Below are positions 1-9,273 of a stretch of 64,000 nt of DNA, in pieces. The DNA is taken from the NCBI GenBank assembly GCA_027310825.1, contig DAIDAC010000001.1, forward strand, positions 132,695-196,694, in the 5' to 3' direction. The stretch is from Candidatus Micrarchaeaceae archaeon (GTDB lineage: Archaea > Micrarchaeota > Micrarchaeia > Micrarchaeales > Micrarchaeaceae). The notes under the pieces were generated by a model. The model worked only from the letters and a program-made list of their open reading frames with translations, made no database searches and was not told where the DNA came from. Both the position numbers and the translations under genes were made by a program. The stretch's first letter is position 1; each line of letters begins with the position of its first letter.

Positions 1-266
1 TCTGGAGTTTCGCCTGGTTTTGGGTGGCTGCAAACGGTGTTGACCCACTTTCCTGGCTCATGGTATTTCGTGGAAGCGCGCTGCTGCAGCATCATCTCTC
101 CCTTAGAGTTGAATATGCATATCGATATCGCTCTGTGTAGTTTCCCTCCGTTGGAATGGGCAGCCATCTTCTCTTCTATGCCAAGCTCATGGTCGTGAGT
201 GTCGACTAATACTACATTTATCGCTTGTTCCAAACTAACACCATCAGTTTGTAGAGCAGGATTCAA
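1..266 (-). CDS. idi: Isopentenyl-diphosphate delta-isomerase, type 1 (partial)
   Basis: This converts IPP to DMAPP, the first step of isoprenoid chain building. I read 88 codons on the minus strand; the C-terminal part lies beyond the left edge. Visible type 1 (Nudix-fold) features are the LVDTHDHELG start, EKMAAHS...LHRA with the metal-binding histidines, LLQQRA-like LQQRAS and NTVCSHP with the active-site cysteine. No ATG exists in frame; the TTG at 266 is the best start because a stop lies further upstream. It is divergent from the DUF255 gene and probably shares the palindromic TATA box at 306-315. Identity is secure; the start is uncertain. Confidence 0.88.
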   Translation of the reverse strand, partial: MNPALQTDGVSLEQAINVVLVDTHDHELGIEEKMAAHSNGGKLHRAISICIFNSKGEMMLQQRASTKYHEPGKWVNTVCSHPKPGETP

Positions 267-305
267 CTCTTGTGTATAAAATACTTGTCCCGACCTTCGT
301 AGAAA

Positions 306-315
306 GATTTAAATC
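306..315. promoter_or_regulatory. Palindromic TATA box between divergent genes
   Basis: GATTTAAATC is a perfect palindrome placed 24 bases before the ATG at 339 on the plus strand and about 40 bases before the TTG at 266 on the minus strand. It could direct transcription both ways and favours ATG 339 over the TTG at 330 as the leaderless start. Confidence 0.6.
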
Positions 316-338
316 GACAAAAATGCCAGTTGAATTGT

Positions 339-2432
339 ATGTCATCTTCTAGAAAGCAGAATCATCTGATTAATGAGAAGAGCCCTTATCTTCTGCAACA
401 TGCACACAATCCAGTGGACTGGTGGCCGTGGTGCGACGAGGCGTTCGAGAAGGCGAAAAAGGAGGACAAGCCTATACTCCTGTCGATAGGATACTACACA
501 TGCCATTGGTGCCACGTGATGGAGAAGGAGAGCTACGACGATGAAGAAGTAGGAGAAGCGATAAACAAGGTTTTTGTTCCGATCAAAGTCGACAGAGAAG
601 AACGGCCAGACATCGACAGCACTTACATGCAGATATGCCAGAAAGTATCAGGAAACTGCGGATGGCCGCTCAACGTTTTCATGACTCCCGACAAGAAGCC
701 ATTCTTCATAACTACATATGTTCCGAAGGAAAGCGGATACGGAATGGAAGGCCTTCTGGAACTGGTTGCAAAGACAGACGACCTTTGGAAAAACAGCAGG
801 AAGGAATTGGTTGAAGACGCGAGCGCAATAATAAAGAGCATGGAGATCGAGAAGGCAATAAAGGCAAAGAGCTTCGAGCTCGATGCGGTTACATTGAAGA
901 TGACTTACGACCATCTTTTGCAGACATATGATGCAAAGAATGGAGGCTTCGGATACGCGCCGAAGTTCCCAAGCCCTCACGTCCTCTCTTATCTACTTCG
1001 ATACTGGAAACGTTACAAGGACAAGAATGCCCTTTCGATGGTAGAACAGACAATCACCGCAATGCGGCTTGGCGGAATATTTGACCAAGTAGGATTTGGA
1101 TTCCATAGATATTCTACAGACGAAAAATGGCTTGTCCCGCATTTTGAGAAGATGCTCTACGACCAGGCGATGATGGCGATCGCGTGTGTGGAGACGTATC
1201 AGGCAACAGGAAATGATTTTTACAAAAAGACCGCAGAAGAGATATTCGAATTTGTTCTCCGCGACCTGACTTCGAAGGAAGGAGCGTTCTACACTGCAGT
1301 AGATGCGGATTCTGACGGGGAAGAAGGCCTTTTCTACATATGGACGTGCGAAGAGTTCAGGAATGCACTTGGAAAAGATGCAGAGCTGATGGAGAAGGTC
1401 TTCAACATGACTGAAGACGGCAACTACAGCGAACCTGGAATGCACGCTGCAAAGCACAGAGTCCCAAAAAACATTCTGTATCTCAAGAAAACGGTGCCGG
1501 AACTTGCAAAGGAGCTTAAGATGAAGGAATCAGAGCTATCGAAAACTATCGATTCTTCGAGAAGAAAGCTTTTTGCCACAAGAGAGAAGCGCACGCATCC
1601 GAGTGTTGATGACAAGATACTTACAGATGTGAATGGATTGATGATATCTGCGTTTGCAAAAGCCGCAGTGGTCTTTTCTGACAAGAAATATGCTGATGTT
1701 GCAAATGGGGCTGCAAACTTCATACTTGAAAAGATGACAAGCCCAGAAGGAAAACTTTACCATAGATACAGAAAAGAAGCCGGCATACCTGCTTTCCTTG
1801 ACGACTATGCATTCTTCGTCAATGCACTGATCGATGTTTACGAAGCGACTTTCGAAGTCGACTACCTAAGGAAGGCAATCGCTCTCGACCAAGTGGCAAT
1901 AGAGCATTTCTGGGACAAAAAGAACGGTGGATTCCTTTTCCAATCCAAGGATATAGAAGAAATGATAGTCAAGAAAAAAGATGCGCACGACGGAGCGATA
2001 CCTTCGGGAAATTCCTTGATGATGCTCAATCTACTGAGGCTAAACAGGTTTACAGGCGACCCGAAGCTCGAGGAATTGGCATTGAAGCTTGAGCTCGCTT
2101 TCTCGACGCAGATATCGAGAGGGCCGGGGTCGCACGCACAGTTCATGTCTGCGGTAGACTTCAGGATAGGGCCTTCCTACGAAATAGTGATTGTGGAGGG
2201 AGACAACAGGGAAATGGTCGGTAAAATGCTTGAAAAGCTGTCTTCCACATTCATACCGAACAAAATCGTAATGCTGAAGTCGAAGGAAAGCACGCCAATC
2301 ATAACGAAAATAGCAGACTTCACCAAGTTTCTCGACCTCATGGACAACAAGACAACTGCGTGCGTATGCGCCCATTATGCCTGCAAGCTGCCGACTACAG
2401 ACCCGGAGCAGATGCTCAAGCTCCTTGCATAA
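339..2432 (+). CDS. DUF255 thioredoxin-fold protein (YyaL/SPATA20 family)
   Basis: A 697-residue protein with an N-terminal thioredoxin-like domain (residues about 1-170) followed by a long six-hairpin glycosidase-like domain. Diagnostic motifs are NPVDWWPW and the redox CHWCHVM motif near residue 57. The family is widespread in bacteria, archaea and animals, but its substrate is not established; a thiol-disulfide or N-acylglucosamine epimerase-like role has been suggested from fold only. Length matches the family. I chose ATG 339 because the TATA box at 306-315 fits a leaderless start there. It precedes the dehydrogenase operon on the same strand by 40 bases. Confidence 0.9.
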   Translation: MSSSRKQNHLINEKSPYLLQHAHNPVDWWPWCDEAFEKAKKEDKPILLSIGYYTCHWCHVMEKESYDDEEVGEAINKVFVPIKVDREERPDIDSTYMQICQKVSGNCGWPLNVFMTPDKKPFFITTYVPKESGYGMEGLLELVAKTDDLWKNSRKELVEDASAIIKSMEIEKAIKAKSFELDAVTLKMTYDHLLQTYDAKNGGFGYAPKFPSPHVLSYLLRYWKRYKDKNALSMVEQTITAMRLGGIFDQVGFGFHRYSTDEKWLVPHFEKMLYDQAMMAIACVETYQATGNDFYKKTAEEIFEFVLRDLTSKEGAFYTAVDADSDGEEGLFYIWTCEEFRNALGKDAELMEKVFNMTEDGNYSEPGMHAAKHRVPKNILYLKKTVPELAKELKMKESELSKTIDSSRRKLFATREKRTHPSVDDKILTDVNGLMISAFAKAAVVFSDKKYADVANGAANFILEKMTSPEGKLYHRYRKEAGIPAFLDDYAFFVNALIDVYEATFEVDYLRKAIALDQVAIEHFWDKKNGGFLFQSKDIEEMIVKKKDAHDGAIPSGNSLMMLNLLRLNRFTGDPKLEELALKLELAFSTQISRGPGSHAQFMSAVDFRIGPSYEIVIVEGDNREMVGKMLEKLSSTFIPNKIVMLKSKESTPIITKIADFTKFLDLMDNKTTACVCAHYACKLPTTDPEQMLKLLA

Positions 2433-2472
2433 TCAATTTAAGTATTCGCATCTAGTATATCTTGGTGTCTAG

Positions 2473-3564
2473 TTGCAGAAGCGAGTCTTTGACGGGTCAG
2501 TGGACTACATCCAAGTAATGGACGAGAACGGCAACATAGATGCTGCTCTGGCTCCAAGCGACATAAACGACCAGAAGATAATAGAATTATACAAGCTCAT
2601 GTCGTTCGCAAGGGCGCTAGACGCAAAGGCACTAAGCCTGCAGAGGCAAGGAAGAGCAGTTACATACGCACCGTTGGTCGGGCAAGAGGCAGAGCAAGTA
2701 GGCAGCGCATACGCAATGGGAAAAGACGACTATTTCGTTCCAAACTTCAGGCAGCATGCAGTATTCATGGTTAGGGGATTCCCCCTCGACATAGGCCTTC
2801 TTTATTGGAGGGGATTCGAGGAAGGGGTTCTCCCGAAAGGGTTCAAGTCATTGGCAGTGTGCGTGCCAGTCGCGACGCAGATGCCGCATGCGGCCGGGCT
2901 CGCTTACGCAATGAAGTTCAAGAAGACAGGTGCTGCGGTCGTAGCATACGTAGGGGACGGTGGAACATCTGAAGGAGACTTCTACGAAGCGATAAACTTT
3001 GCAGGAGTAACAAAGGTTCCGCTTGTTGCAATCATAGAAAACAACCAGTGGGCCATATCTGTACCAAGAAATCAGCAGAGTGCAGCGCCTACTCTTGCAC
3101 AGAAGGCAATCGCTGCAGGAATACAAGGAGTGCAGGTAGACGGAAACGATGTAATCGGCGTTTACAAGGTTGTAAAAGACGCTCTCGAGAAGGCGAGGAC
3201 TACAAACACTCCAACAGTTATCGAAGTCCTTACTTACAGAATGAGTCTGCACACAACTGCAGACGATCCGACAAAGTACAGACCAGACAAAGAGGTCGAA
3301 CTTTGGAAGCCGAGGGACCCAATCGCAAGAGTGCGAAAGTACTTGGTCAAGAAAGGCCTTTGGGACGAGAAGAAAGAGCAGGAGATGGCGGACGCGCAGC
3401 TCAAGCAGATCGACGATGCAGTGGAGAAAGCAGAGAAGTTCACGCCTGACCCAAGGACAATATTCGAACATGTCTACAGTTTCATACCGCAGACATTGCA
3501 AGATGAATACGATGCTGCTGTCGCTGCAAACTTCTGGCAGCCAAAGCAACAGGAACAAGAGTGA
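2473..3564 (+). CDS. pdhA: 2-oxoacid (pyruvate) dehydrogenase E1 component, alpha subunit
   Basis: Binds thiamine diphosphate and, with E1 beta, decarboxylates a 2-oxoacid and acylates the lipoyl group of E2. 363 residues, the usual size. The ThDP/Mg motif begins GDGGTSEGDF around residue 160 and ends ENNQWAIS, and FRQHA lies in the conserved N-terminal part. The start is TTG 2473, since a TAG immediately precedes it in frame. It is the first of three linked genes (E1 alpha, E1 beta, E2). Pyruvate is the likely substrate, but a branched-chain 2-oxoacid cannot be excluded from sequence alone. Confidence 0.93.
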   Translation: MQKRVFDGSVDYIQVMDENGNIDAALAPSDINDQKIIELYKLMSFARALDAKALSLQRQGRAVTYAPLVGQEAEQVGSAYAMGKDDYFVPNFRQHAVFMVRGFPLDIGLLYWRGFEEGVLPKGFKSLAVCVPVATQMPHAAGLAYAMKFKKTGAAVVAYVGDGGTSEGDFYEAINFAGVTKVPLVAIIENNQWAISVPRNQQSAAPTLAQKAIAAGIQGVQVDGNDVIGVYKVVKDALEKARTTNTPTVIEVLTYRMSLHTTADDPTKYRPDKEVELWKPRDPIARVRKYLVKKGLWDEKKEQEMADAQLKQIDDAVEKAEKFTPDPRTIFEHVYSFIPQTLQDEYDAAVAANFWQPKQQEQE

Positions 3565-3568
3565 TATT

Positions 3569-4534
3569 ATGCTTACAAACATGGTTGGTGCAATAAACAA
3601 CGCGCTTGATCTAATAATGAAGGAGAACAAGAATGCGGTTTTGTTGGGAGAAGACGTAGGAAAAGACGGCGGAGTCTTCAGAGTTACAGACGGTTTGTTG
3701 GACAAGTACGGGCCGGAGCGCGTCCTCGACACACCGCTCGCGGAATCCATGATAATAGGAACAGCGCTTGGCATGTCTGCAGGCGGAATGCTTCCGATTC
3801 CAGAAATACAGTTCGCTGGTTTCATGCTGCTGAGCTTCAGCCAAATCGCAAATCACGTCGCGAGATACAGGGCAAGGACAAGATCTGCGGTGGAACTGCC
3901 AATGATAATTAGAACTCCAGTAAGCGGAGGAGTAAGAACGCTCGAACACCACTCAGACAGCCCAGAGGCATTGTACTCGCACATTGGTGGACTAATAGTG
4001 GTAGAGCCCTCGACACCTTACGATGCAAAAGGGCTTCTGATAAAAGCGTCGCACATGAAAGATCCAGTAGTTTTCCTAGAGCCGACAAAGCTCTACAGGC
4101 TTTTCAAGCAAGAAGTGCCTGACAATGCATACGAAGTGGAGATTGGAAAAGCGAATGTGATCCAGAAGGGAGACGACATGACGATAGTTACATGGGGGAC
4201 CATGGTTCCTGTTGTGAAGAACGCTGTCCAGAAGAAAGGCGCGAACGCCGAGGTTATCGACCTCAGGACAATCAACCCTCTTGATGAACAGACAATACTA
4301 GACAGCGCAAAGAAGACCGGAAGGGTGATAATCGTCCACGAAGCCCCGCTTTCGTTCGGACCTGGAGCAGAGATAGCGGCGAGGATAGCAGAGAAGGCGA
4401 TATTCGAGCTTGATGCCCCTGTGATGAGAGTCGCATCGGCAAGCTTCCCGTATCCGTTCCCTGGTTATGAGCAATATTATATACCAAACGAACAGAAGGT
4501 AATGGAAGCGATAGAAAAGATAATGTCGGAATGA
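3569..4534 (+). CDS. pdhB: 2-oxoacid (pyruvate) dehydrogenase E1 component, beta subunit
   Basis: Partner of E1 alpha in the alpha2-beta2 tetramer. 321 residues. Typical motifs are LLGEDVGKDGGVFRVTDGL, DTPLAE, EIQFAGF, RTPVSGG...EHHSDSPEA and the C-terminal transketolase domain ending near INPLDE. I chose ATG 3569, preceded by GTGAT that contains the TGA stop of E1 alpha, so translation is likely coupled; the longer open frame to 3416 only overlaps E1 alpha. Four bases separate the genes. Confidence 0.94.
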   Translation: MLTNMVGAINNALDLIMKENKNAVLLGEDVGKDGGVFRVTDGLLDKYGPERVLDTPLAESMIIGTALGMSAGGMLPIPEIQFAGFMLLSFSQIANHVARYRARTRSAVELPMIIRTPVSGGVRTLEHHSDSPEALYSHIGGLIVVEPSTPYDAKGLLIKASHMKDPVVFLEPTKLYRLFKQEVPDNAYEVEIGKANVIQKGDDMTIVTWGTMVPVVKNAVQKKGANAEVIDLRTINPLDEQTILDSAKKTGRVIIVHEAPLSFGPGAEIAARIAEKAIFELDAPVMRVASASFPYPFPGYEQYYIPNEQKVMEAIEKIMSE

Positions 4535-4538
4535 TTTG

Positions 4539-5765
4539 ATGAAGGAGATAAAGTTCGTTGATGTTGGAGAGGGCATTACAGAAGGGCATTTGGCAAAATG
4601 GCTCGTCAAGGACGGCGACAATGTAAAGGAGGACCAGCCAGTGGCAAAGGTCGAGACGGACAAAGCAGTCGTCGATGTTCCGGCGCCGATTGGCGGAGTG
4701 ATAAGGATTGTTGCAAAAGAGGATTCTACACTGCATTTGGGAGATGTAGTCGCAGGGATTGGAACTTCAGACGAAATGAAAGGATACAAACCAGGAACAG
4801 CGTCTGCACCAACAAAAGCAGCGCCTCCAAAAGTGCAGGCAGTATCTGCAGTTACTGCAAAACCAGTTGCTGCACCAAAGGAGATAATGGCAACTCCTTC
4901 GGTAAGAAAGCTCGCACATGAACTGAACGTCGACCTTGCTGCTTTGAAAGGGACTGGACCAAGCGGAAGAATACTTGAAAACGATGTAAGGGCAGCTTCA
5001 TCTGGAGCAAAGCCCGCTCCTTCTCCACAAAAGTTCTCAGAAACGCTCGAGCAAGCACACGACGAGGAGATAGAAAGGGTTCCGATGTCGATGACAAGGA
5101 AGGCGATTGCAAGAAACATGGAGGAATCGTGGAAGATTCCAAGAGCGACACACATGGATCTGATAAATGCAACAGAACTCTGGAACATTGTTTCAAAAGA
5201 AAAGCCGAAGATGCAGAAAGAGAAGAACATCCATCTTACGTTCCTGCCATTTGTGATAAAGGCATTAGTTGAGGCGCTGAAAGAGAACCCGCACTTCAAT
5301 GCAAGCTACGACCACGAGAAGCAGGAAATAATTGTAAAGAAGTATTACAATATCGGCCTTGCGGCTGAGGCAGAAGACGGTCTAAAGGTCGTCGTCATAA
5401 GAGATGCGGACAAGAAGAGCATAACAAAGATTGCAAAAGAGATACAAGACCTCCATGACAAAATATTGAAAAAGACAATAACAATAGCAGAGATGAAAGA
5501 TACAACAATAACGATAACAAACATTGGCAGCCTGGGAGGGGGCTTCCTCGCTGTACCTATGATAAATCCGCCTGACGTGGCTATAATCGGAATCCTTTCG
5601 ATAAGAGACTGGCCTTTCGTTGAGAATGGGGCGGTGAAAATAGGAAAAGTGCTCCCGTTCACAATAACATTCGACCACAGGGTTGTCGACGGCGCCGAAG
5701 CGGTCAAGCTTGGCAACGCAATAAAGGGCTATATGGAAGATCCGGAATTCCTAGATATGTTGTAA
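4539..5765 (+). CDS. pdhC: Dihydrolipoamide acyltransferase (E2) of 2-oxoacid dehydrogenase complex
   Basis: Core of the complex; transfers the acyl group from lipoamide to CoA. 408 residues in canonical order: one lipoyl domain (residues about 1-78, lysine in ETDKAVV), an Ala/Pro/Lys linker, a peripheral-subunit-binding domain near residues 110-150 (ATPSVRKLA, GTGPSGRI) and the catalytic domain with DHRVVDG near residue 388. Only one lipoyl domain, as in other archaeal E2s. ATG 4539 follows ATGAT, which overlaps the E1 beta stop. The last 37 bases overlap the convergent racemase-like gene. Confidence 0.95.
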   Translation: MKEIKFVDVGEGITEGHLAKWLVKDGDNVKEDQPVAKVETDKAVVDVPAPIGGVIRIVAKEDSTLHLGDVVAGIGTSDEMKGYKPGTASAPTKAAPPKVQAVSAVTAKPVAAPKEIMATPSVRKLAHELNVDLAALKGTGPSGRILENDVRAASSGAKPAPSPQKFSETLEQAHDEEIERVPMSMTRKAIARNMEESWKIPRATHMDLINATELWNIVSKEKPKMQKEKNIHLTFLPFVIKALVEALKENPHFNASYDHEKQEIIVKKYYNIGLAAEAEDGLKVVVIRDADKKSITKIAKEIQDLHDKILKKTITIAEMKDTTITITNIGSLGGGFLAVPMINPPDVAIIGILSIRDWPFVENGAVKIGKVLPFTITFDHRVVDGAEAVKLGNAIKGYMEDPEFLDML

Positions 5766-6463
5766 GCTTGCATTATGCGGCCTACAGTTGCATCGGCTAA
5801 CGATTCCATAGAGTCAATAACTTTTATCTTATCGTGCTTATTTACCAATAATTGCAAGTCGGTGCAGCCCAATACGACTCCGTCAGCACCCTCATCGGCG
5901 AATTTCCCAGCCACGTCTGACAAAAATTTGATGTCGGATTCTGATGTAATGCCGCCCAATATCTTAATTACAGTGTCGGTTATCCTTTTTTGATCCTCGT
6001 CGCTAGGAGTTGCAGGTATTATTCCCACTTTTTGGAAACTCTTTTTGTAGAGCCCGCTCGCAACAGTCATAGTAGTTGCTATTATGCCGATCTTTCCTAT
6101 GCCTTGGCCCTTTGCAGTGATTGCTGTTTGGTCTATGATGTTCAAAATCGGGGTTTTTGTCGTTTTCTGTAAACGTTCGAAGTAGATGTGTACAGTGTTG
6201 CATGGAATTACTATCAAATCCGTTGGAATTTCGCTCAGCCTGTTTACGCTGGACTCCAATAAAGAGTACACCTTCTCTGATGGTGCGCCGTTTATCACAC
6301 CCAATTCTGCTACTGAGATCGGCACGCTATCTATGACAATGTTTGGCTGCTTCCCGGTCCTTTTGAACACCTCGGCAGTTACCTTTGCGTAGAATTTTGC
6401 TGAGGTTTCTGGGCCTAAACCGCCTACTACTCCGACTACGAATTCTGACGTGTATATATTTAT
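5729..6463 (-). CDS. Aspartate/glutamate racemase family protein, non-canonical start
   Basis: Members interconvert L and D forms of Asp, Glu or hydantoins using two cysteines. The sequence has GVVGGLGPETS at the N-terminus, the first catalytic cysteine in PCNT and the second in GCTD, about 245 residues, all normal for the family. What is odd is the start: conserved sequence begins at about 6442, but no in-frame ATG, GTG or TTG lies between there and the far upstream region; ATA codons at 6463 and 6457 sit where a leaderless start would be expected. It is divergent from the Lrp gene and shares an operator region with it. Function within the family is not predictable. Confidence 0.82.
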   Translation of the reverse strand: MNIYTSEFVVGVVGGLGPETSAKFYAKVTAEVFKRTGKQPNIVIDSVPISVAELGVINGAPSEKVYSLLESSVNRLSEIPTDLIVIPCNTVHIYFERLQKTTKTPILNIIDQTAITAKGQGIGKIGIIATTMTVASGLYKKSFQKVGIIPATPSDEDQKRITDTVIKILGGITSESDIKFLSDVAGKFADEGADGVVLGCTDLQLLVNKHDKIKVIDSMESLADATVGRIMQAYNISRNSGSSI

Positions 6464-6489
6464 GAATCGCCGTCTATATGTATTTTGTT

Positions 6490-6541
6490 GAATAATATTC
6501 GAATAAATGACCGAAAAGCATATAAATATTGAATAATATTC
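6490..6541. promoter_or_regulatory. Twin inverted-repeat operator in divergent promoter
   Basis: GAATAATATTC (arms GAATA/TATTC around a central A) occurs twice, at 6490-6500 and 6531-6541, 41 bases apart, roughly four helical turns. The first copy covers the likely racemase TATA position; the second lies between the Lrp gene's TATA box (TATAAATATT, 6520-6529) and its ATG at 6546. The layout fits autoregulation by the Lrp protein with joint control of the racemase; the binding itself is inferred. Confidence 0.6.
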
Positions 6542-6545
6542 AAAT

Positions 6546-7013
6546 ATGACTTTTGTGAAAGACATCCGAGCAAGGTTGACCGACCTCCTGAAGGGTGGAT
6601 ATTGCACCCCAAGAATAAGTGAGCTGGCGAAGGCTCTCAAAGAGCCCCCAGCCACTATTCACTACAATGTGCGACAACTTGAGAAGGAAGCAATCAGAGG
6701 CTACAAAGCAGTTTTCGACTACAAAATGATAGATCAGGGTTTCTGTGCATATGTACTGATCCATATGTCGCCTGAAGAGAATTTGGATCCGGCAAAGATA
6801 CCAAAAGAGCTGGCGGAATATTCGCAGGTAGAATCTGTCGATATAGTCATGGGCGATTGGGACATAATAATCAAGGTGAGGACAAAGGACATAGAAGAAT
6901 ACTATCAATTCCTGAAGAACGTTCTGCTGAAGAGAAAGCTATCAAGAATACAGACAGTAGCGTCGACAAAACAGATCAAGGACGAATTCATGATTATAAA
7001 AGAGAATAAGTGA
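6546..7013 (+). CDS. Lrp/AsnC family transcriptional regulator
   Basis: 155 residues: an N-terminal winged helix (about 1-60, with ISELAKALKEPPATIHYNVRQLEKE as recognition region) and a C-terminal RAM ligand domain (about 70-140, with VMGDWDIIIKVRTKD). Such proteins form dimers to octamers that sense amino acids or 2-oxoacids. ATG 6546 is 17-26 bases after TATAAATATT, so the message is probably leaderless. It sits between E2 and E3 and is followed after 4 bases by the E3 gene, so it likely controls this dehydrogenase locus as well as itself. Confidence 0.9.
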   Translation: MTFVKDIRARLTDLLKGGYCTPRISELAKALKEPPATIHYNVRQLEKEAIRGYKAVFDYKMIDQGFCAYVLIHMSPEENLDPAKIPKELAEYSQVESVDIVMGDWDIIIKVRTKDIEEYYQFLKNVLLKRKLSRIQTVASTKQIKDEFMIIKENK

Positions 7014-7017
7014 TTGC

Positions 7018-8391
7018 ATGGTAATGGGATCAATACCAGAACAAGTTGACATCGCAGTAATAGGCGGAGGAGTAGGAGGGTATGTTGCTGCGATAAGAGC
7101 TGCGCAACTTGGAATGAGCGTAGCGATCGTTGAGAAGGACAAACTTGGCGGGCACTGCCTAAACTATGCATGTATACCGTCGAAAACAATGATACACATT
7201 GCAAACTTGTTCTATGACGCGCAACACTCGCAAAACTTCGGGATTACTGCCCAAAATGTGACACTTGACCCAAAAAAGATGCTTGAATGGAGGATAAATG
7301 TGTCGAAGAAGCTGGAAGACGGTGTCGCTTTCCTTTGCAAGTCAAATCAGATAGACGTTTTCAAAGGCGCGGCTACTTTCCTCGACACAAGAAGCCTTCA
7401 GCTTACCGATGGTGTGACTCTTCAATTCGGAAAAGCGATAATTGCGACAGGATCTGAGCCGACGCTAATGCAGGGATTCGAGTTCGGAGGCAATGTGATC
7501 GACTACAAACAAGCTCTCCTTCTCGACCATGTTCCAGAAAGCCTCGCAATCATAGGTGCGGGCTACGTTTCTGTCGAAGTGGCCACGCTCTATGCAAAGC
7601 TCGGCACAAAGGTGACAATGCTTGCAAGATCCGATGTTCTTTCAAAGTTTGACAAAGATGCGGTTGCGCTCGTAAAAAGAAGACTTACAGACCTAGGAGT
7701 GAGGATAGTCACCGGCGCGACGCCAGTTTCTCACACACCGACTACAGTGAACCTACAGAACGGGGAGAAGATTGATGCCCAATACATACTAGTCGCTACT
7801 GGGCTCAGTCCCTTCACGTCAGAGCTAGGCCTTGAGAATACAAAGGTTTTGAAAGACGAAAGAGGATTCATAAAAGTCGATGGACAGCTCAAAACAGCAG
7901 ATCCAAACATACTTGCAGTTGGCGACGTGATCGGAGAACCGATGCTTGCGCACAAAGCGATAAGGCAAGGAATAATCGCTGCGGAGGTTGCCCATGGCGA
8001 TGCTTCTTACTATGACAACCAGGTCGTACCAGCAGTGATATTCTCTGATCCTGAAATCGCGATTGCCGGCAGCGTTGAAGAAAAAGAGGGCATAACCGTA
8101 GGAAAGTTCCCGCTTACTGCGCTAGGGCGTGCAATCGCATTGAACAACACGCTTGGATTTGTCAAGATTGCTGCCGACAAAGAGGGGATCGTCAAAGGAA
8201 TAGAGATAGTTGGGCCAGATGCGAACGCTATGATAGCAGAAGCTGCGCTTGCAATAGAGATGGGAGCGACTTTGGAGGACATAGCTGACACGATCCATCC
8301 ACACCCGACATACAGTGAAGCCGTGCAAGAGGCTGCCGAGGCTGCGCTAGGGCGTGCGATACATTATTTCCAGGGCAAAAAGAGTGTGTAG
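7018..8391 (+). CDS. lpdA: Dihydrolipoamide dehydrogenase (E3)
   Basis: FAD enzyme that reoxidises dihydrolipoamide on E2 with NAD+. 457 residues, full length. Seen are the FAD-binding GGGVGGY near residue 17, the redox disulfide GGHCLNYACIPSK near residue 45 (normally GGTCLNVGCIPSK), the NAD-binding GAGYVSVE near 180, and the HPHPTYSE active-site base motif near 425. ATG 7018 follows GTGAT overlapping the Lrp stop codon. With E1 and E2 it completes a full pyruvate dehydrogenase-type complex. Confidence 0.95.
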   Translation: MVMGSIPEQVDIAVIGGGVGGYVAAIRAAQLGMSVAIVEKDKLGGHCLNYACIPSKTMIHIANLFYDAQHSQNFGITAQNVTLDPKKMLEWRINVSKKLEDGVAFLCKSNQIDVFKGAATFLDTRSLQLTDGVTLQFGKAIIATGSEPTLMQGFEFGGNVIDYKQALLLDHVPESLAIIGAGYVSVEVATLYAKLGTKVTMLARSDVLSKFDKDAVALVKRRLTDLGVRIVTGATPVSHTPTTVNLQNGEKIDAQYILVATGLSPFTSELGLENTKVLKDERGFIKVDGQLKTADPNILAVGDVIGEPMLAHKAIRQGIIAAEVAHGDASYYDNQVVPAVIFSDPEIAIAGSVEEKEGITVGKFPLTALGRAIALNNTLGFVKIAADKEGIVKGIEIVGPDANAMIAEAALAIEMGATLEDIADTIHPHPTYSEAVQEAAEAALGRAIHYFQGKKSV

Positions 8392-9129
8392 ATGGATTAC
8401 GTAACAGATTTCACAGAGGAACTTGCATCTACGCAGTTCGGATCGCTGCATTATCTGCACCATCAAGGCTCTGGGAAGAAGCTAATCTTTCTGCACGGTC
8501 TAGGAGGAACTGCAAAGGCCTGGGCGAAGTTCATGCAGTATCTTCCGAATGTCTACGATGTTTATCTTGTCGATCTGCTTGGGCACGGCAAGTCTGATGC
8601 TCCCCACATAAACTACACAATAAGAAACCAGACAACTACAATCCGTGATTTTGTTGAGGGCCTTAGGCTTGACGACATCTACATAATCGGAAACTCGTAT
8701 GGAGGATGGATAGGAGCCTATTACGCCTCATTGAATCCAGTGAAAGGGCTCGTCCTTGAAGACGCAGCTGGATTGAAAGAATCATTCGACCAGATAAGGA
8801 TGGCGCATAAAGAGGAATATTACAAAGAGTCACTCTACAAGAACGTCATGCTCAACGAAAGCAACAAGGATTATGTGATAAAGAGCATACTTGAATCTGA
8901 TCTCAAGGAGGAAGAGCTTGACGACAAGATACTCGGGCGCATCGATTCTCCTACCCTCATAGTCTGGGGAGCACGGGATGCGATTCTCAGTTCCCAGATG
9001 GCGCCGATGTTCCAGAGCAAGATAAAGGGAAGCGAGATGCACATCATAGAAGATGCAGGGCACATTGCACACTACACCAATCCGGAACAGTTCCTCAACG
9101 TATTGACTGAGTTCCTTAACAAGAATTAG
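8392..9129 (+). CDS. Alpha/beta hydrolase fold protein
   Basis: 245 residues with an oxyanion-hole HGLGG motif, nucleophile elbow GNSYGG near residue 104, a candidate acid in GARDAIL near 197 and the histidine in DAGHIAHY near 226. The ATG directly abuts the stop of the E3 gene (TAGATG), so the two are co-translated. The substrate is unknown; hydrolases in dehydrogenase operons sometimes act on C-C bonds or on acyl thioesters, but nothing here decides it. Confidence 0.85.
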   Translation: MDYVTDFTEELASTQFGSLHYLHHQGSGKKLIFLHGLGGTAKAWAKFMQYLPNVYDVYLVDLLGHGKSDAPHINYTIRNQTTTIRDFVEGLRLDDIYIIGNSYGGWIGAYYASLNPVKGLVLEDAAGLKESFDQIRMAHKEEYYKESLYKNVMLNESNKDYVIKSILESDLKEEELDDKILGRIDSPTLIVWGARDAILSSQMAPMFQSKIKGSEMHIIEDAGHIAHYTNPEQFLNVLTEFLNKN

Positions 9130-9237
9130 CGGATGCGCCTTTTCTTTGTAATGAAGTATATATTCGTATACTATAATACAAAGCTTTAAATCACTTAACT
9201 ACAGTAATATAGTCGTCTTTGACACGGAAAGCCTTTT

Positions 9238-9269
9238 ATATTTATCAGTTGATATATTTATCAGTTGAT
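9238..9269. repeat. Perfect 16-bp tandem repeat, likely operator
   Basis: ATATTTATCAGTTGAT is present twice end to end (9238-9253, 9254-9269), with four more bases of a third unit running into the ATG at 9274. Each unit carries the inverted repeat ATCA-GT-TGAT and a TATA-like element. This is where the promoter of the toxin-antitoxin-like pair must be, so it is most simply a doubled autoregulatory operator. Confidence 0.65.
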
Positions 9270-9273
9270 ATAT

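Noticed and set aside
2848-3825. 325-codon open frame on the minus strand
   Set aside because: Antisense across the E1 alpha/E1 beta junction and rich in Cys/Ser/Leu typical of shadow frames here.
4298-5299. 333-codon open frame on the minus strand
   Set aside because: Antisense to E1 beta and E2; Ser/Phe-rich low-information translation with no promoter.
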